A stretch of DNA of 64,000 nucleotides from Gammaproteobacteria bacterium (GTDB lineage Bacteria; Pseudomonadota; Gammaproteobacteria; Pseudomonadales; Halieaceae). The stretch is from the NCBI GenBank assembly GCA_030426545.1, contig JAUHYL010000005.1, positions 1 to 64,000 on the forward strand, in the 5' to 3' direction. This document shows, one piece after another, positions 35,280-44,305 of the stretch. The notes beneath the pieces are model-generated. The model worked only from the letters and a program-made list of their open reading frames with translations. It was not told where the DNA came from and ran no database searches. Both the position numbers and the translations under genes were made by a program. The number at the start of each line of letters is the position of its first letter. The first letter of the stretch is position 1.

Positions 35280-35866
35280 CACAGTCGGCCAGCAGCCGCC
35301 CCGGTGCGACGCAGAAGAACCCGAACCCGCAGGGCAAGGGCCTGGTGCCTTTGCTGCAGGACTGGGAGGCGATGCGGACGGATCTCACGGGTCCTGACTC
35401 GGCGACCGAGTTTTTGCGTGACTACGCAATTTCGTCGCTGGTGCTGGTGGCGGAGTTCCGCTTTAAACCCGTACCGGGAAAACCCTATTACCTTTACTCC
35501 ACGTCCAGCGGCTGGAAGCTGTCGCTGATTGCTCCCGGGGAACTGGGGCGACTGGATATGGGCAGCTTCCTGGCGCGCTGCCAGCTGGGAACGGACATGA
35601 CCTGGGAGCTGGTTGTCGAGGACATCGACAGGGATTCACCCGCCGCCCGTCGAGCACAACGTTTCATTCTGGGTTTCCTGCGCGCCTTGAGTGAGCAGTC
35701 GTCCATCGCTGATAGCCTGCTCACCTATGTCGCCCGCTTGCCTTACTACCGCCGGCTGCTGGCCACCGGACTCTCTTCACAGCTGTCCTCCAGCGTGACC
35801 CGTTTCGGCGGGGAAGTGAAACACTTGCTGGCGCGTGAGCAGGCCGCTATCGGCCTGCTGGAGTAG
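35276..35866 (+). CDS. DUF2452-like cytoplasmic protein
   Basis: A 196-residue protein from GTG 35276, overlapping the previous stop by 4 bp (GTGA). The N-terminal NPNPQGKGLVPLLQDW motif matches DUF2452 proteins as I remember them. The rest is soluble, with FRFKPVPGKPYYLYSTSSGW and a conserved C-terminal helical part. There is no signal peptide. It is the last gene of the flavin reductase / monooxygenase / GPx run. Function is unknown. Confidence 0.75.
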   Translation: MTQSASSRPGATQKNPNPQGKGLVPLLQDWEAMRTDLTGPDSATEFLRDYAISSLVLVAEFRFKPVPGKPYYLYSTSSGWKLSLIAPGELGRLDMGSFLARCQLGTDMTWELVVEDIDRDSPAARRAQRFILGFLRALSEQSSIADSLLTYVARLPYYRRLLATGLSSQLSSSVTRFGGEVKHLLAREQAAIGLLE

Positions 35867-36013
35867 CTGTTTGCGATAGTTCCGCTCCTCGCAGCGGAAT
35901 GCCGTGGATGGATTGGCTCGGCTCCTTTTTTACCAGAATATTTTTCACCCGCCCGCGGTCTGGTTCTGTCACGGCTGCGTATAGTCCGTTTGTAATAGGG
36001 TGAAGGGTGGACA

Positions 36014-36205
36014 GTGATGCGCAGTGACAATGAGCGACCGGCGTCAGCCGGGAAACCGATTGGCGCGTCCCTGGCGGCACCGCGGTTACCCTGTCGCGGC
36101 TGTATGAGTCATTGCAGCTTCTATACCGTTTGCGAGGGTCGTCCCTGGCGAACACTCTCCCGGGAAACCCTGGCTAAAGCGGGTTCACACGAGCGCAGCG
36201 ACTAG
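36014..36205 (+). CDS. Cysteine-rich microprotein
   Basis: A 63-codon frame beginning GTG 36014 / ATG 36017, with AAGGGTGGAC upstream. Four cysteines form C-x2-C-x3-C-x5-C (CRGCMSHCSFYTVC) followed by EGRPWR, a compact pattern suited to a metal or iron-sulfur site. No family is recognised. It stands alone in a 580-bp stretch between the DUF2452-like and cytochrome genes. The ordered cysteine pattern is the main reason to believe the gene; it could be a chance frame. Confidence 0.5.
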   Translation: MMRSDNERPASAGKPIGASLAAPRLPCRGCMSHCSFYTVCEGRPWRTLSRETLAKAGSHERSD

Positions 36206-36447
36206 TTGATCTCCACTGGCACTGAGCACCGTTCTAACGCTCATGGTTGAGGTGCCATCGCAAATTTCGATGAATTACCTGTACACGATCTGTGCAGGGA
36301 ACCCTTGAGTGCCCTGTACAACGAACTGTTAGCGGTCTGGGTGCGTATCCTTCACGACATTTCAAAAGTATTCGCTGCAACGACTGAAAGCCGAAATGAA
36401 TGCTTCAGTAGCGATTAACGATAGCGAAGAGAGATCCGGAGTAAACG

Positions 36448-36885
36448 ATGTTGAAAGAGAATCTTCACCAAATCCTGTTCCTATGCTTTGCCATCGGCCT
36501 GCCGCTGTGGGCCATGGAGAACAACTCCTTTGAACAGCGCGGCGTGCACGCGTGCTCGGGCGAGTGTTACGAAGCGTGGCAGCAGGAGACCGGCGGTGTG
36601 ATGGAGGTAGCGATCGCGAAAGCCGAGGCAAAGGCGGCAGCTTCCCCGGAAGAACTGGGCGCGGCAGCCTACGCCGGCTGTATTGCCTGCCATGGTGCGC
36701 AGGGTGAAGGGGGAATTGGCCCTAAGCTGGCTGGACAATCAGCGGATGACATTTACGGCAAGCTGCTGCAATACAAAAACGGCGAAACGCTGGGGCCGCA
36801 GAGCGCTTTGATGTGGAGCCAGTCGGCAATGCTTGGCGACGATGACATGAAGAACATCGCTGCTTTTGTAGAAACGTTGCCCTGA
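36448..36885 (+). CDS. Small class I cytochrome c, membrane-anchored or exported
   Basis: A 145-residue protein with a hydrophobic N-terminus (ILFLCFAIGLPLWA), a spacer containing a Cys pair (ACSGEC) and an Ala/Glu-rich linker, then a cytochrome c domain: AYAGCIACHGAQGEGGIGPKLAGQ with haem motif CIACH and a later Met ligand candidate in SALMWSQSAML. It transfers electrons in the periplasm; the partner is unknown. Its stop is 2 bp before the next GTG. A CCGGAGTAAACG site precedes the ATG. Confidence 0.9.
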   Translation: MLKENLHQILFLCFAIGLPLWAMENNSFEQRGVHACSGECYEAWQQETGGVMEVAIAKAEAKAAASPEELGAAAYAGCIACHGAQGEGGIGPKLAGQSADDIYGKLLQYKNGETLGPQSALMWSQSAMLGDDDMKNIAAFVETLP

Positions 36886-36887
36886 CA

Positions 36888-37634
36888 GTGCATAGTAACC
36901 CATTACAACAGGATGGATTGAACGCCGTTGTCGTAGGCAACGGCGCAATCGGTACCGCGCTTGCAGCCAGCCTGTTGCAGCGCGAGAACCTGCATCGACT
37001 GGTCATCCTTCAACGCAGTAACGAGACGCCTTTCAGCGATCCACGCATCAGTATTGCGAAGTTCGACGCGGAAGAGCCTGCGTCCATCGCTGCCGCGGCG
37101 TCTGACGTTGGTGAAAGGCTGGGGCAGGTACACCTCCTGATTAACACCGTGGGCATGCTGCACAGCGACGGGCAGCAGCCCGAAAAGCGACTGAGCCGCC
37201 TCGTACCGGCAAATCTGCAACGCTCGTTTGCCATCAACGCCACGTTGCTGCCCGCTCTGGCGCAGGCGTTCTCAAAAATGCTGCGACATGAAGCCCCTGC
37301 ACTGTTGGCATCGCTGTCGGCGAGGGTGGGGAGCATTGAAGATAATCGGTTGGGTGGCTGGTACAGCTATCGTGCCTCCAAAGCGGCGCACAATATGCTG
37401 TTGCGAACGATCGCTCACGAGTGGCGGGTGAGCCATCCCAATGCCGTGGTGGTGGCCCTGCACCCGGGCACTGTGCAGTCACGTTTGTCCGAGCCATTTA
37501 TTTCGCCGGGTTACCGCAACAAAGTGCATACGCCCGCCGAGTGCGCTGACCACCTGATGCAGGTGCTAGGCACCCTCGCAGCGGAATCGTCGGGCGGCTT
37601 TTTTGACTGGAAGGGTGAGGGTATTCCCTGGTGA
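36888..37634 (+). CDS. SDR family NAD(P)-dependent oxidoreductase
   Basis: A 248-residue short-chain dehydrogenase starting at GTG 36888, 2 bp after the cytochrome stop. The nucleotide-binding motif is VVVGNGAIGTALAASLL, LINTVGML replaces the NNAG motif, and the catalytic YRASKAA (Tyr-x3-Lys) sits in GGWYSYRASKAAHNML. The C-terminal VVALHPGTVQSRLSEPF is typical of the CsgA/C-factor-like SDR group. Substrate is unknown. Confidence 0.92.
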   Translation: MHSNPLQQDGLNAVVVGNGAIGTALAASLLQRENLHRLVILQRSNETPFSDPRISIAKFDAEEPASIAAAASDVGERLGQVHLLINTVGMLHSDGQQPEKRLSRLVPANLQRSFAINATLLPALAQAFSKMLRHEAPALLASLSARVGSIEDNRLGGWYSYRASKAAHNMLLRTIAHEWRVSHPNAVVVALHPGTVQSRLSEPFISPGYRNKVHTPAECADHLMQVLGTLAAESSGGFFDWKGEGIPW

Positions 37635-37720
37635 GCCAATGGCAGTCCCCGCCGACAGCATTCCTCCCGGTACCAGGCGAAGCCTCAACTGGATCCGGGC
37701 CATTTCTTTCAAGAGCATTA

Positions 37721-37972
37721 GGTATGCGGGAAACGACAGACGATGTGAAGCCGCGGAAGAACGCCTCCACAGAGGTGGACAACAGCCTGCGCGGAGCCGC
37801 ACTGCGGCGCGCCACGCGGAAATCTGTGCCGAAAACACTCACCCCGTATGAATGGGAGCAGTGGTACGCAAAAAACGGGGTACCGCCAGAGCATCGCAAG
37901 TCGGTTGGATGGATCAAGCGCCTGTTGAGTCGATTGAGAACGGCGCTGTCGGGTAAACCCGTTAAACCTTGA
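37721..37972 (+). CDS. Small basic protein of unknown function
   Basis: 83 residues from ATG 37721. The frame is open back to GTG 37631, overlapping the SDR stop, but those first 30 residues are Pro/Ser-rich and look non-coding. The core LTPYEWEQWYAKNGVPPEHR and a basic C-terminus (RLLSRLRTALSGKP) resemble small conserved gammaproteobacterial hypotheticals. There is no signal or membrane segment. It is probably cotranscribed with the SDR. Confidence 0.6.
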   Translation, partial: GMRETTDDVKPRKNASTEVDNSLRGAALRRATRKSVPKTLTPYEWEQWYAKNGVPPEHRKSVGWIKRLLSRLRTALSGKPVKP

Positions 37973-38067
37973 TCAGGCCAGATTTTTTCTGAACGACAAA
38001 TTGAAGCAAACCAGTTGGCAGGTTCTGTCGTAAGTAGTAATGACACCCACAACGAGGAGCGTTGAAC

Positions 38068-38385
38068 ATGAAGAAGTTTATTGCAGATTGCTGGGGCGCC
38101 GTGATGGATAACCGTCGCAATCCTCTAAGTCACCTTGATCTGGCATCACAGCACTACTTTATGCAGGTACTGGGCTGGATGTGGAGCATGGTATTCAGCC
38201 TGTCCTTCCTTTCTATCTTCAATTTCGGATGGGTATGGATGGCGCACCTGCTGCTGTTTGGTGGTGTAGCTGGCACCGTGGCGGTATTCAGGGAAAGCGA
38301 AAGAAGGCTGGCAGAGATTGAGGCCGCAACGGAAAACCTTTCCGGCGCCTCCCGCTGTGTGTGGAAGTTGGACACCGAAGCCTGA
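38068..38385 (+). CDS. Small membrane protein with two transmembrane helices
   Basis: 105 residues from ATG 38068 (AGGAGCGTTGAAC upstream). Two hydrophobic helices (VLGWMWSMVFSLSFLSIF and VWMAHLLLFGGVAGTVAVF) are followed by a charged helix (ESERRLAEIEAATENL). The N-terminal DNRRNPLSHLDLASQHYFMQ segment is cytoplasmic. No family is recognised. The good ribosome binding site and coherent membrane topology support a real gene. Confidence 0.7.
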   Translation: MKKFIADCWGAVMDNRRNPLSHLDLASQHYFMQVLGWMWSMVFSLSFLSIFNFGWVWMAHLLLFGGVAGTVAVFRESERRLAEIEAATENLSGASRCVWKLDTEA

Positions 38386-38428
38386 ATAGAACGAACGGTC
38401 GCCCTCGCGGCGTTGTGGGACAAAAGCC

Positions 38429-38533
38429 ATGCAGTATCAAGCACCTCTGAACGATCTACAGTTTCTGCTCACCGATATTACCAGCGGCAAGGCGAGTGTG
38501 ATGGCAATCTCCGACGATCAGTGGGCGGCTTAG
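38429..38533 (+). pseudogene. Remnant of an acyl-CoA dehydrogenase N-terminus
   Basis: A 34-codon frame whose first residues, MQYQAPLNDLQFLLTDI, match the conserved leader of long acyl-CoA dehydrogenases (AcylCoA_DH_N, consensus like YxAPLxDmxFlLnEv). A real enzyme would continue for more than 500 residues. Here the similarity ends after about 17 codons and a TAG follows. No further homologous segment was seen downstream in any frame by eye. It is probably a deletion scar; chance similarity cannot be excluded. Confidence 0.45.
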
Positions 38534-38589
38534 GCGCCCAGGTCAATGCACCGGACGGGAACCGGAAAAGAGCTGCAGGGCACTCCCTC

Positions 38590-39213
38590 TCAGACCGCGG
38601 GAGCGGGTGGATTAAACCGGTTGTAGATGCGAATCAGCAGCCAGTAGTAAAGCGGCGTCATCAACACCCACGGCAACTGGGTTTGCAGTTGTACTGAGCG
38701 ACCGCCGATTTCAAACAGAACAGGATTGAACCAGGGGCCGGTGGGAATCAGCGGCGCCCATGACAGCCTGAACCCCTCCGCCAGTTGTTGCTGGTACACA
38801 AACAGTTCCACCCAAAGGTTCTGCCCCACGAACCACACCAGCAGTAGCGTAAACGCCCCCCAACGCCATTGCCTGAAGGCGACGTTACTGCGTCCGTAGA
38901 ATAACCATATCAGCAATACACCGAACAGCCCGATACTGGAAGCGTCCGCCAGGGAGTTGAGCAGCCAGTTGATATGCAGGGGGATGGCCGCCGCCAGTGC
39001 TGCGGGCCGGCGCGAGTTAACGTCCAGCCCATCGACCAGTCCATAGGTCAGCCACAGTTCCCAGCCGAATACGCACAACGCCAGCGAGACCAGCCAGAGC
39101 ACGAACAGCCAGCGCGGCATGCGGTGCGTCAGGTAGGCCCAGATCACCACCAGCGTGGGCAGCAGTGCTGATACGTAGACTGTGACGACGGTGTTGATCT
39201 GTTCCGGTGTCAT
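38590..39213 (-). CDS. Multi-pass membrane protein of unknown function
   Basis: A 207-residue protein with about five to six transmembrane helices (VVTVYVSALLPTLVVIWAYL, WLFVLWLVSLALCVFGWELW, GLFGVLLIWLFYG, GAFTLLLVWFVGQNLWVELF, LPWVLMTPLYYWLLIRIYN). There is no signal sequence beyond the first helix and no catalytic motif is recognised. It is divergent from the metallophosphoesterase gene across a 526-bp gap. Many Trp and Leu residues and a short polar loop (DGLDVNSRRPA) are the only other traits. Confidence 0.8.
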   Translation of the reverse strand: MTPEQINTVVTVYVSALLPTLVVIWAYLTHRMPRWLFVLWLVSLALCVFGWELWLTYGLVDGLDVNSRRPAALAAAIPLHINWLLNSLADASSIGLFGVLLIWLFYGRSNVAFRQWRWGAFTLLLVWFVGQNLWVELFVYQQQLAEGFRLSWAPLIPTGPWFNPVLFEIGGRSVQLQTQLPWVLMTPLYYWLLIRIYNRFNPPAPAV

Positions 39214-39739
39214 GTAGGTGTGCTCTTGTCGTTCTAGCGCGGTTCGAGCCTGTTGGGTTTGCTTGGGCGCGTATGCGGGCTGGCGCTGCTGGCGGGTACT
39301 GAAGCGGAGCTAATAGTGACACAAGCGGTGTCAGCCCGGCAATTGGCGACAACCCGTCGCTTGTGGAGACTCTGGCTCCCATTACCGATGCCGGCGTTGG
39401 TCGGGCGCTAAACCGGCAGCCAGGTACCGCTGCTTCTACAACCCAATGAATCGGTTTTTTCGACAACAGGGCAGAGATCTCTGCACTGGTCTATATTTGC
39501 AGTAGTGTGAGACAGCAGGCGGTCAGCGTTGGCCTGCCCGGATCACAGCAAGCGCTTGCCAGACCGGTGGCGCAACCGCACAGGTAATCGAAGCCCCGCA
39601 AGTTCTGCCATGGCTTCGAGAGACAGGCATTCGCAGTAAAGGAATCGACACAATGGATAGTTTTTTGAGTAGCGAAAGGAACTCGCAATTCGGCGCCCAC
39701 CGGGTTGAAAAGAACAACACCTATACTACCCGCACGGTC
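39214..39739. other. Intergenic stretch with no recognised gene
   Basis: 526 bp between divergent genes. I see no convincing coding frame, RNA gene or clear promoter hexamers. The metallophosphoesterase frame stays open from 39653, but the signal peptide begins only at ATG 39740, so the first 29 codons were treated as leader sequence. Confidence 0.5.
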
Positions 39740-41113
39740 ATGCGAGACCTCGCACTGGGCCTGGTCATTACGCACCTGGCGGCGAGCCACGTAGCGGCCG
39801 ACCCGTTCATTATGGTGGCGCTACCGGACACACAGATTTACTCTCAAAACCGCTTCCCCGATGGGCAGCTGCCGGCGGTCACCGATCCGCGCGGGACGGG
39901 CGCTATTTTCTTCGACCAGACCCAGTGGATCGTGGAGGGCGCCACCAATATCGACTACGTGGCACACCTGGGTGATATCGTGCAGCGCGGCGAAAATCTT
40001 ACCGAGTGGGCACTGGCAAAGGACGCCATGCAGGCGCTGCTCGATGCGGACATTCCCCACGGCACGGTAATGGGGAACCACGACGATATTCCGCCCAGCC
40101 TCGTGGCAGCCCACGGCGTGGATTACCGCGACAATTATCTTACGAACTTCGGCCCCGAGGTGTTTGAAGGGCGCAGCTGGTACGCGGGCTCGTCACCGGA
40201 AGGCGCTGCGAACTGGCAGCAACTGGAGCACGATGGCTACAAGCTTGGCTTTTTAAACTTCAGCATTGATCACCCTGAACTTGAGCTTGAGTGGGCAGAA
40301 GAAATTCTGACAAGTAATCCCGACACTATCTTTATTATCGGCACACACCGTTATCTGTACGACTTCAAACTGGTGGGCGGACGTTACGGCGAAGACGTTA
40401 ACTCGATTCTCGGCAACATCAACATCCCCCAGGGCGCGATCTCGAGTGTAGACCAGCCGAATTCAGGTGAAGAGTTTTTCGACAAGCTGGTCAGCCAGCA
40501 TTCCAACATCCTGATGGTTCACGCCGGGCACTTTCACAGTGAATGGCTGCGCCTGGATGGACGTACTCCCGACGACCAGCCCATCATCCAGATACTGACC
40601 GATTACCAGAGCACACGGAACGGCGGCGATGGCTGGCTGCGCAAATACTATCTGGATTTTGAAGCGGGCACCTTCAGTTACGACACGTTTTCACCGCTGT
40701 TCGATCGCAAGCGCACCACCATCGATCACTTTGTCGAAACGATTTATCTCACATGGGCAGAGCGTGACAACGTGAAAGAAGTGCTCGGGATAGAATCCGA
40801 CGAAGTGTATTTTGAAGCACTCAACTTGCTGCTGAAGGATACACCGGCGCCCGACGGGTTCCTGTTGGATCACCCGGACCTCAATGACCCGTTGAAGCAG
40901 GCCTACTATCTGCAATACCTGAATGACCTGTTTCTGGGAGACATTCCCGATGGCTACGAGAACATCCTGGAGTGGGAGAACCTGTGGTTGTCAGCGTTTG
41001 CTGCGAACCCTGCTGACCCATACGATTTCAGTGACGGGCCGCGTTCTCCGAGTTACTCGCTGAATATTGATTACTCCGCCTATTTCACTCCGGGGTTGCC
41101 GCCTGGGTGTTGA
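39740..41113 (+). CDS. Exported calcineurin-like metallophosphoesterase
   Basis: 457 residues from ATG 39740, where a signal peptide begins (LALGLVITHLAASHVAA). The metal-binding motifs are in order: ALPDTQ (Asp for metal 1), HLGDIVQRGEN (GDxxxxG-like), MGNHDD (GNHD), a later GTHRY and MVHAGHFHSEW (HxH). This is a binuclear-metal phosphoesterase probably acting in the periplasm. The C-terminal 120 residues form an extra domain of unknown role. A hairpin-T terminator follows. It is a single-gene unit. Confidence 0.88.
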   Translation: MRDLALGLVITHLAASHVAADPFIMVALPDTQIYSQNRFPDGQLPAVTDPRGTGAIFFDQTQWIVEGATNIDYVAHLGDIVQRGENLTEWALAKDAMQALLDADIPHGTVMGNHDDIPPSLVAAHGVDYRDNYLTNFGPEVFEGRSWYAGSSPEGAANWQQLEHDGYKLGFLNFSIDHPELELEWAEEILTSNPDTIFIIGTHRYLYDFKLVGGRYGEDVNSILGNINIPQGAISSVDQPNSGEEFFDKLVSQHSNILMVHAGHFHSEWLRLDGRTPDDQPIIQILTDYQSTRNGGDGWLRKYYLDFEAGTFSYDTFSPLFDRKRTTIDHFVETIYLTWAERDNVKEVLGIESDEVYFEALNLLLKDTPAPDGFLLDHPDLNDPLKQAYYLQYLNDLFLGDIPDGYENILEWENLWLSAFAANPADPYDFSDGPRSPSYSLNIDYSAYFTPGLPPGC

Positions 41114-41169
41114 TCGCTGAATCGCCTTTTTGCTAGCAGCGGTTTCCGCTGGCCGCTTACAACATTGGG
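41090..41169 (+). terminator. Rho-independent terminator after the metallophosphoesterase gene (spans 41090-41169 search zone; hairpin at 41169 rightward)
   Basis: A stem of about 7 bp (GTCGCCA / TGGCGGC, one G-T pair) with loop CGGG begins at 41169 and is followed within a base by CTTTT, about 55 bp after the stop codon at 41113. The hairpin itself runs rightward from 41169 to 41186, with the T-tract ending near 41191; these are the coordinates to use for this element. Confidence 0.4.
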
Positions 41170-41337
41170 TCGCCACGGGTGGCGGCCTTTTGCAGGCTGT
41201 GGAGGTGATGAGAGAGGCCACCTGCGTCCCGATTTGGTCCCTGACGGCTTATCCGCTTGATCTGCATCATCCGTCCCGATAGAAAATCTCCAGCTCAGGG
41301 CTACAATTACCCTTATAGAATGCAAGGTAATAGGCTA

Positions 41338-41814
41338 ATGAGATATCTGGCACCTCTCTTACTGATTTTTCTCAGCATGAACGTCGCAGCGATTCCCATC
41401 AAATGGACGTCTGCAGACACCTGCCCCAACTTCGATGCTGTTGTTTGCGGTAGTTTCTATTTTGATGCCGATACCGGCGCCTATAGCTTCATCGACCTGG
41501 CGTTTGAAGGTGAGTTTCGTGGCACGTTCTCAAACTTTGGCTCAGGCGATCAGTACCGTTTGAGCATGATCAACCCTGTTCCCCCGCTCCATTATGTAAC
41601 GCTGAGGCTGAGTGGCTTTGACCTGTCAGAGCCGGTGCGGCAGCCATTTAACTGGGTGTATGACTTCAGGTCGATAATCCATTATGAGGGCTCTTCGGAA
41701 TTGATACCTAGTTTTGAGCCGCCGCCGATTCCGGTGCCATTGCCGGGTACGTTTTATCTGGTTGGTTTGGCTTATGCTTTCATGCGGGCATGGATGAATA
41801 CCCATCCCTGTTAA
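41338..41814 (+). CDS. Exported protein with PEP-CTERM-like sorting signal
   Basis: 158 residues from ATG 41338; the open frame begins at 41257 but the signal peptide (MRYLAPLLLIFLSMNVAA) begins at 41338. The mature part is short and beta-rich. The C-terminus has PVPLPGTFYLVGLAYAFMRA: a Pro-rich motif (PLPGT in place of PEP), a hydrophobic helix and a basic residue, the three-part layout of PEP-CTERM exosortase substrates, followed by an unusual 8-residue tail. It would be anchored or processed by an exosortase encoded elsewhere. It fits the PrsT-like gene at 3.7 kb. Confidence 0.7.
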   Translation: MRYLAPLLLIFLSMNVAAIPIKWTSADTCPNFDAVVCGSFYFDADTGAYSFIDLAFEGEFRGTFSNFGSGDQYRLSMINPVPPLHYVTLRLSGFDLSEPVRQPFNWVYDFRSIIHYEGSSELIPSFEPPPIPVPLPGTFYLVGLAYAFMRAWMNTHPC

Positions 41815-42005
41815 ATGTGTAGGGTTGACTCGCCGACCAACGTCATGGGAATGCCTTTCTGGGCCCGGTCCTCCTTGACCGTACCCCTTTAATCCGGGCC
41901 ATGCAGGTTGTGGGATTTCCAACTAGATCACTCCATTGGTGGAATTGTCTACCATTTGGAGTATCTGAATTATCTGGGAAGGTTCAGTCCCCATTTGCAG
42001 AGAGC

Positions 42006-43310
42006 TTATAACCGTAATACCTCCTCTGGCTTCCGTTGTCGCACTCTATCGTCATAGACTGACGACAAATGGTCTAGATAGTCTTCCACCGATTCGAAAA
42101 CTTCTTTTTCATGAATAATTTTAATAAGTTCCTCGGAAAGTCTTTTCCCGTGTATCATCACTATTGGATATTCATCCTCGATGACTTCCTGCTGAACTCT
42201 TGCGGAAAAATAGCTTGTGGTTACGTATACACCAAGCCAACCGCGCCTGAGTCGGGCAACTAGTCTCGCTATATGGTTCCCCCCAGTAGCAATGTCAGGG
42301 CTTTCGCATTTAGCTTGTCCTAGGACAACCAATTCTGCTTTGGAAAATTGCGATCCCAAGGTCAAGGCTCCTACAAAATCGGTGCCGCCATCTCCGGTAG
42401 CTGACGTTATCCAACCTCGACGATAGATCCCTCGGTTAGAGTCTATTACTCGCTCTGCGATGACTTCGGCTAGCCCCTCAAATCGGTGCTTCTTGTCGCT
42501 GTAGTACCGATAAACGCGCTCTAGAACCGCATGACTTTCAGTACCAATTACTGTTCTCTGATTATTGGTGCTTTCAATATTGAGCCGGGAAACTCTGCGC
42601 CTTAGCTTGTCTAGTGAATTAACGCCTCCCTTGATCCAGCTCCGCCAGCTCTCTGGGGAACAAGCCAACGTCTCCTTGTCACTCAATTCAGTATTTCTCC
42701 GGTTGTCGATCCATGTCCAATCAAATATCTCATGTTCTCTGTCGAGTTTCAGAACCACGAAATCGAACGCATAATTGGTGAAAGAGCGCTCGAGTCTGTT
42801 GTCCCACTGGGTTACAAGATCAACGCTGCGTATAACGCCCACGCCGGAGAACTGGGGAAATCCCTTTTGTTTACCCTGATGTGTCTTGCGCTGGAAGAAT
42901 ATAATTGGAGGCGTGCGCGCCCTAATGTCTGGGTCATGAGAGTGAGCGAGACTAAATGCTTCCAAAAGTGCCTTATTGCCTGGTGCCTTAGCGGGGTCCT
43001 TTCCAGGGTCTTTATTGTCTCCAAAGTAGCGAATATGGCCATTGTCTAAGTCGAAATAATCTTGCCATGGCGTTTCAACACTTCCCTTTTTGTGCGGGCT
43101 ACTCGTAACGATGATAGCGGGACGCCTATTTGATCCGTCATGACACTTGACTGTCCGTGGGGTGTTGATCCCTTTATCAAGCTGAAAAAGCGGTTCCGTT
43201 TTGTAGCTGGCCACATATTTGAAATTCAGTAAACCGTCGACGCGCTTTTCTGTTGCAGCGGCCTTTTTGCTGTCTCGGAGCAGTTCTCCAAATCGAACCT
43301 TTTTTTCCAT
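42006..43310 (-). CDS. Probable methylation-dependent restriction endonuclease (AspBHI-like N-terminus, Mrr-type nuclease)
   Basis: A 434-residue protein. The N-terminal half has a GHIRYFGDNK...GNKALLEAF pattern and PPIIFFQR (about 91-141), resembling the SRA-like DNA-binding N-terminus of AspBHI-type enzymes. The C-terminal Mrr nuclease core is clear: GDGGTDFVG with Asp311, then VVLGQAKC with Gln332 and Lys334 (D...QxK). It likely cleaves DNA carrying 5-methylcytosine (type IV behaviour); no companion methylase is present, as expected for such enzymes. It lies in AT-richer DNA next to ssrA. Confidence 0.72.
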   Translation of the reverse strand: MEKKVRFGELLRDSKKAAATEKRVDGLLNFKYVASYKTEPLFQLDKGINTPRTVKCHDGSNRRPAIIVTSSPHKKGSVETPWQDYFDLDNGHIRYFGDNKDPGKDPAKAPGNKALLEAFSLAHSHDPDIRARTPPIIFFQRKTHQGKQKGFPQFSGVGVIRSVDLVTQWDNRLERSFTNYAFDFVVLKLDREHEIFDWTWIDNRRNTELSDKETLACSPESWRSWIKGGVNSLDKLRRRVSRLNIESTNNQRTVIGTESHAVLERVYRYYSDKKHRFEGLAEVIAERVIDSNRGIYRRGWITSATGDGGTDFVGALTLGSQFSKAELVVLGQAKCESPDIATGGNHIARLVARLRRGWLGVYVTTSYFSARVQQEVIEDEYPIVMIHGKRLSEELIKIIHEKEVFESVEDYLDHLSSVYDDRVRQRKPEEVLRL

Positions 43311-43552
43311 ATGCAGATTTATCTCACTCCTAAAACCTGATTGATCTTTAGGTCGTTACTTACCCGCGCGCACGCAGGCCTATTCCCAGTGATGTTGGGA
43401 CTAACTGTAGCCGTTTGGAGTATACCGAATAAAGCGTGCTGGGCCCTTGAGCGAGCTTGCAAGCGTGCAAAGTCGCTAATCGTATACATTGACGAATCTC
43501 CCAAACACATCTACTTATTGTATATACCCAAATGCTGACAACGGAGAGAGTG

Positions 43553-44305
43553 ATGCGCCGAGTGATCGCCCCGCTTGTAATTTTAACCATGGCAGGCTGT
43601 TCAAACGCTCTCTATTTCGGAACCTATTCCAGAATTGGCATTGACGCCTCAACGGATGGCGCCGGCATTGGGGCTAAACACAGCGAGATTGTAGTCTCGC
43701 CTACCAAGTCTGATGGCAGCGCTCACGATGTATTGGGCAGGGCGGATCACGATCTCTCCCTCATTAGTGCGGTAATTGATGAAGAGTTTGCGGTGGGAGA
43801 GGCTGCTAGATGCGCTGCGGCAAGAGTCGTTAGCCAACAGGATGCTGCGAAAGGCTTTGTTGCTATTGATCCTAACGATCCCTCTACGATCTCGGAAGTG
43901 GACGGACAGGAAAATACGAAGCTGATATTTGGGGCACATACGTCTTATTCACTGGTCGATCTGGCTTGGGGTGAGTCCGCAGTGCGAGGAATCAACTTTG
44001 GTTTCAAGCGATCAGTGGGGGTGCGCATGCCCATCAAAGATGACAGTCTTGGAAGCGCATACACTCGGATAAGATTGAATACGCTCTCTGCGTCTGAGCT
44101 AAACGATCCCAATGAACCCGGTTATGCTCCGCCCGATCCCAATAACCCCGGTCCACCAGTTAGTAGAACGGGTGGTGTAAGGACAAAGTCAGTTTTTGCG
44201 ACTGGTGTGGCGGCGATCATAATGGCAAACGAGCGGGCTTCGGAGATTACCGAGGTTGAAGGCGCTAAAGCTGGCTACCAATGCATCGTTTCTGATGGAA
44301 GCTAA
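43553..44305 (+). CDS. Island lipoprotein of unknown function
   Basis: 250 residues from ATG 43553; the frame is open from 43532. The lipobox is TMAGC after IAPLVILTM. The mature chain has no recognised domain: an early GTYSRIGIDASTDGAGIGAKHSEIVVSPT segment, a Pro/Asn/Asp-rich stretch (DPNEPGYAPPDPNNPGPP) and an Ala-rich C-terminal helix. It overlaps the next lipoprotein gene by 11 bp, so the two are probably translated together. Codon use is visibly more AT-rich than the flanking genes. Confidence 0.72.
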   Translation: MRRVIAPLVILTMAGCSNALYFGTYSRIGIDASTDGAGIGAKHSEIVVSPTKSDGSAHDVLGRADHDLSLISAVIDEEFAVGEAARCAAARVVSQQDAAKGFVAIDPNDPSTISEVDGQENTKLIFGAHTSYSLVDLAWGESAVRGINFGFKRSVGVRMPIKDDSLGSAYTRIRLNTLSASELNDPNEPGYAPPDPNNPGPPVSRTGGVRTKSVFATGVAAIIMANERASEITEVEGAKAGYQCIVSDGS

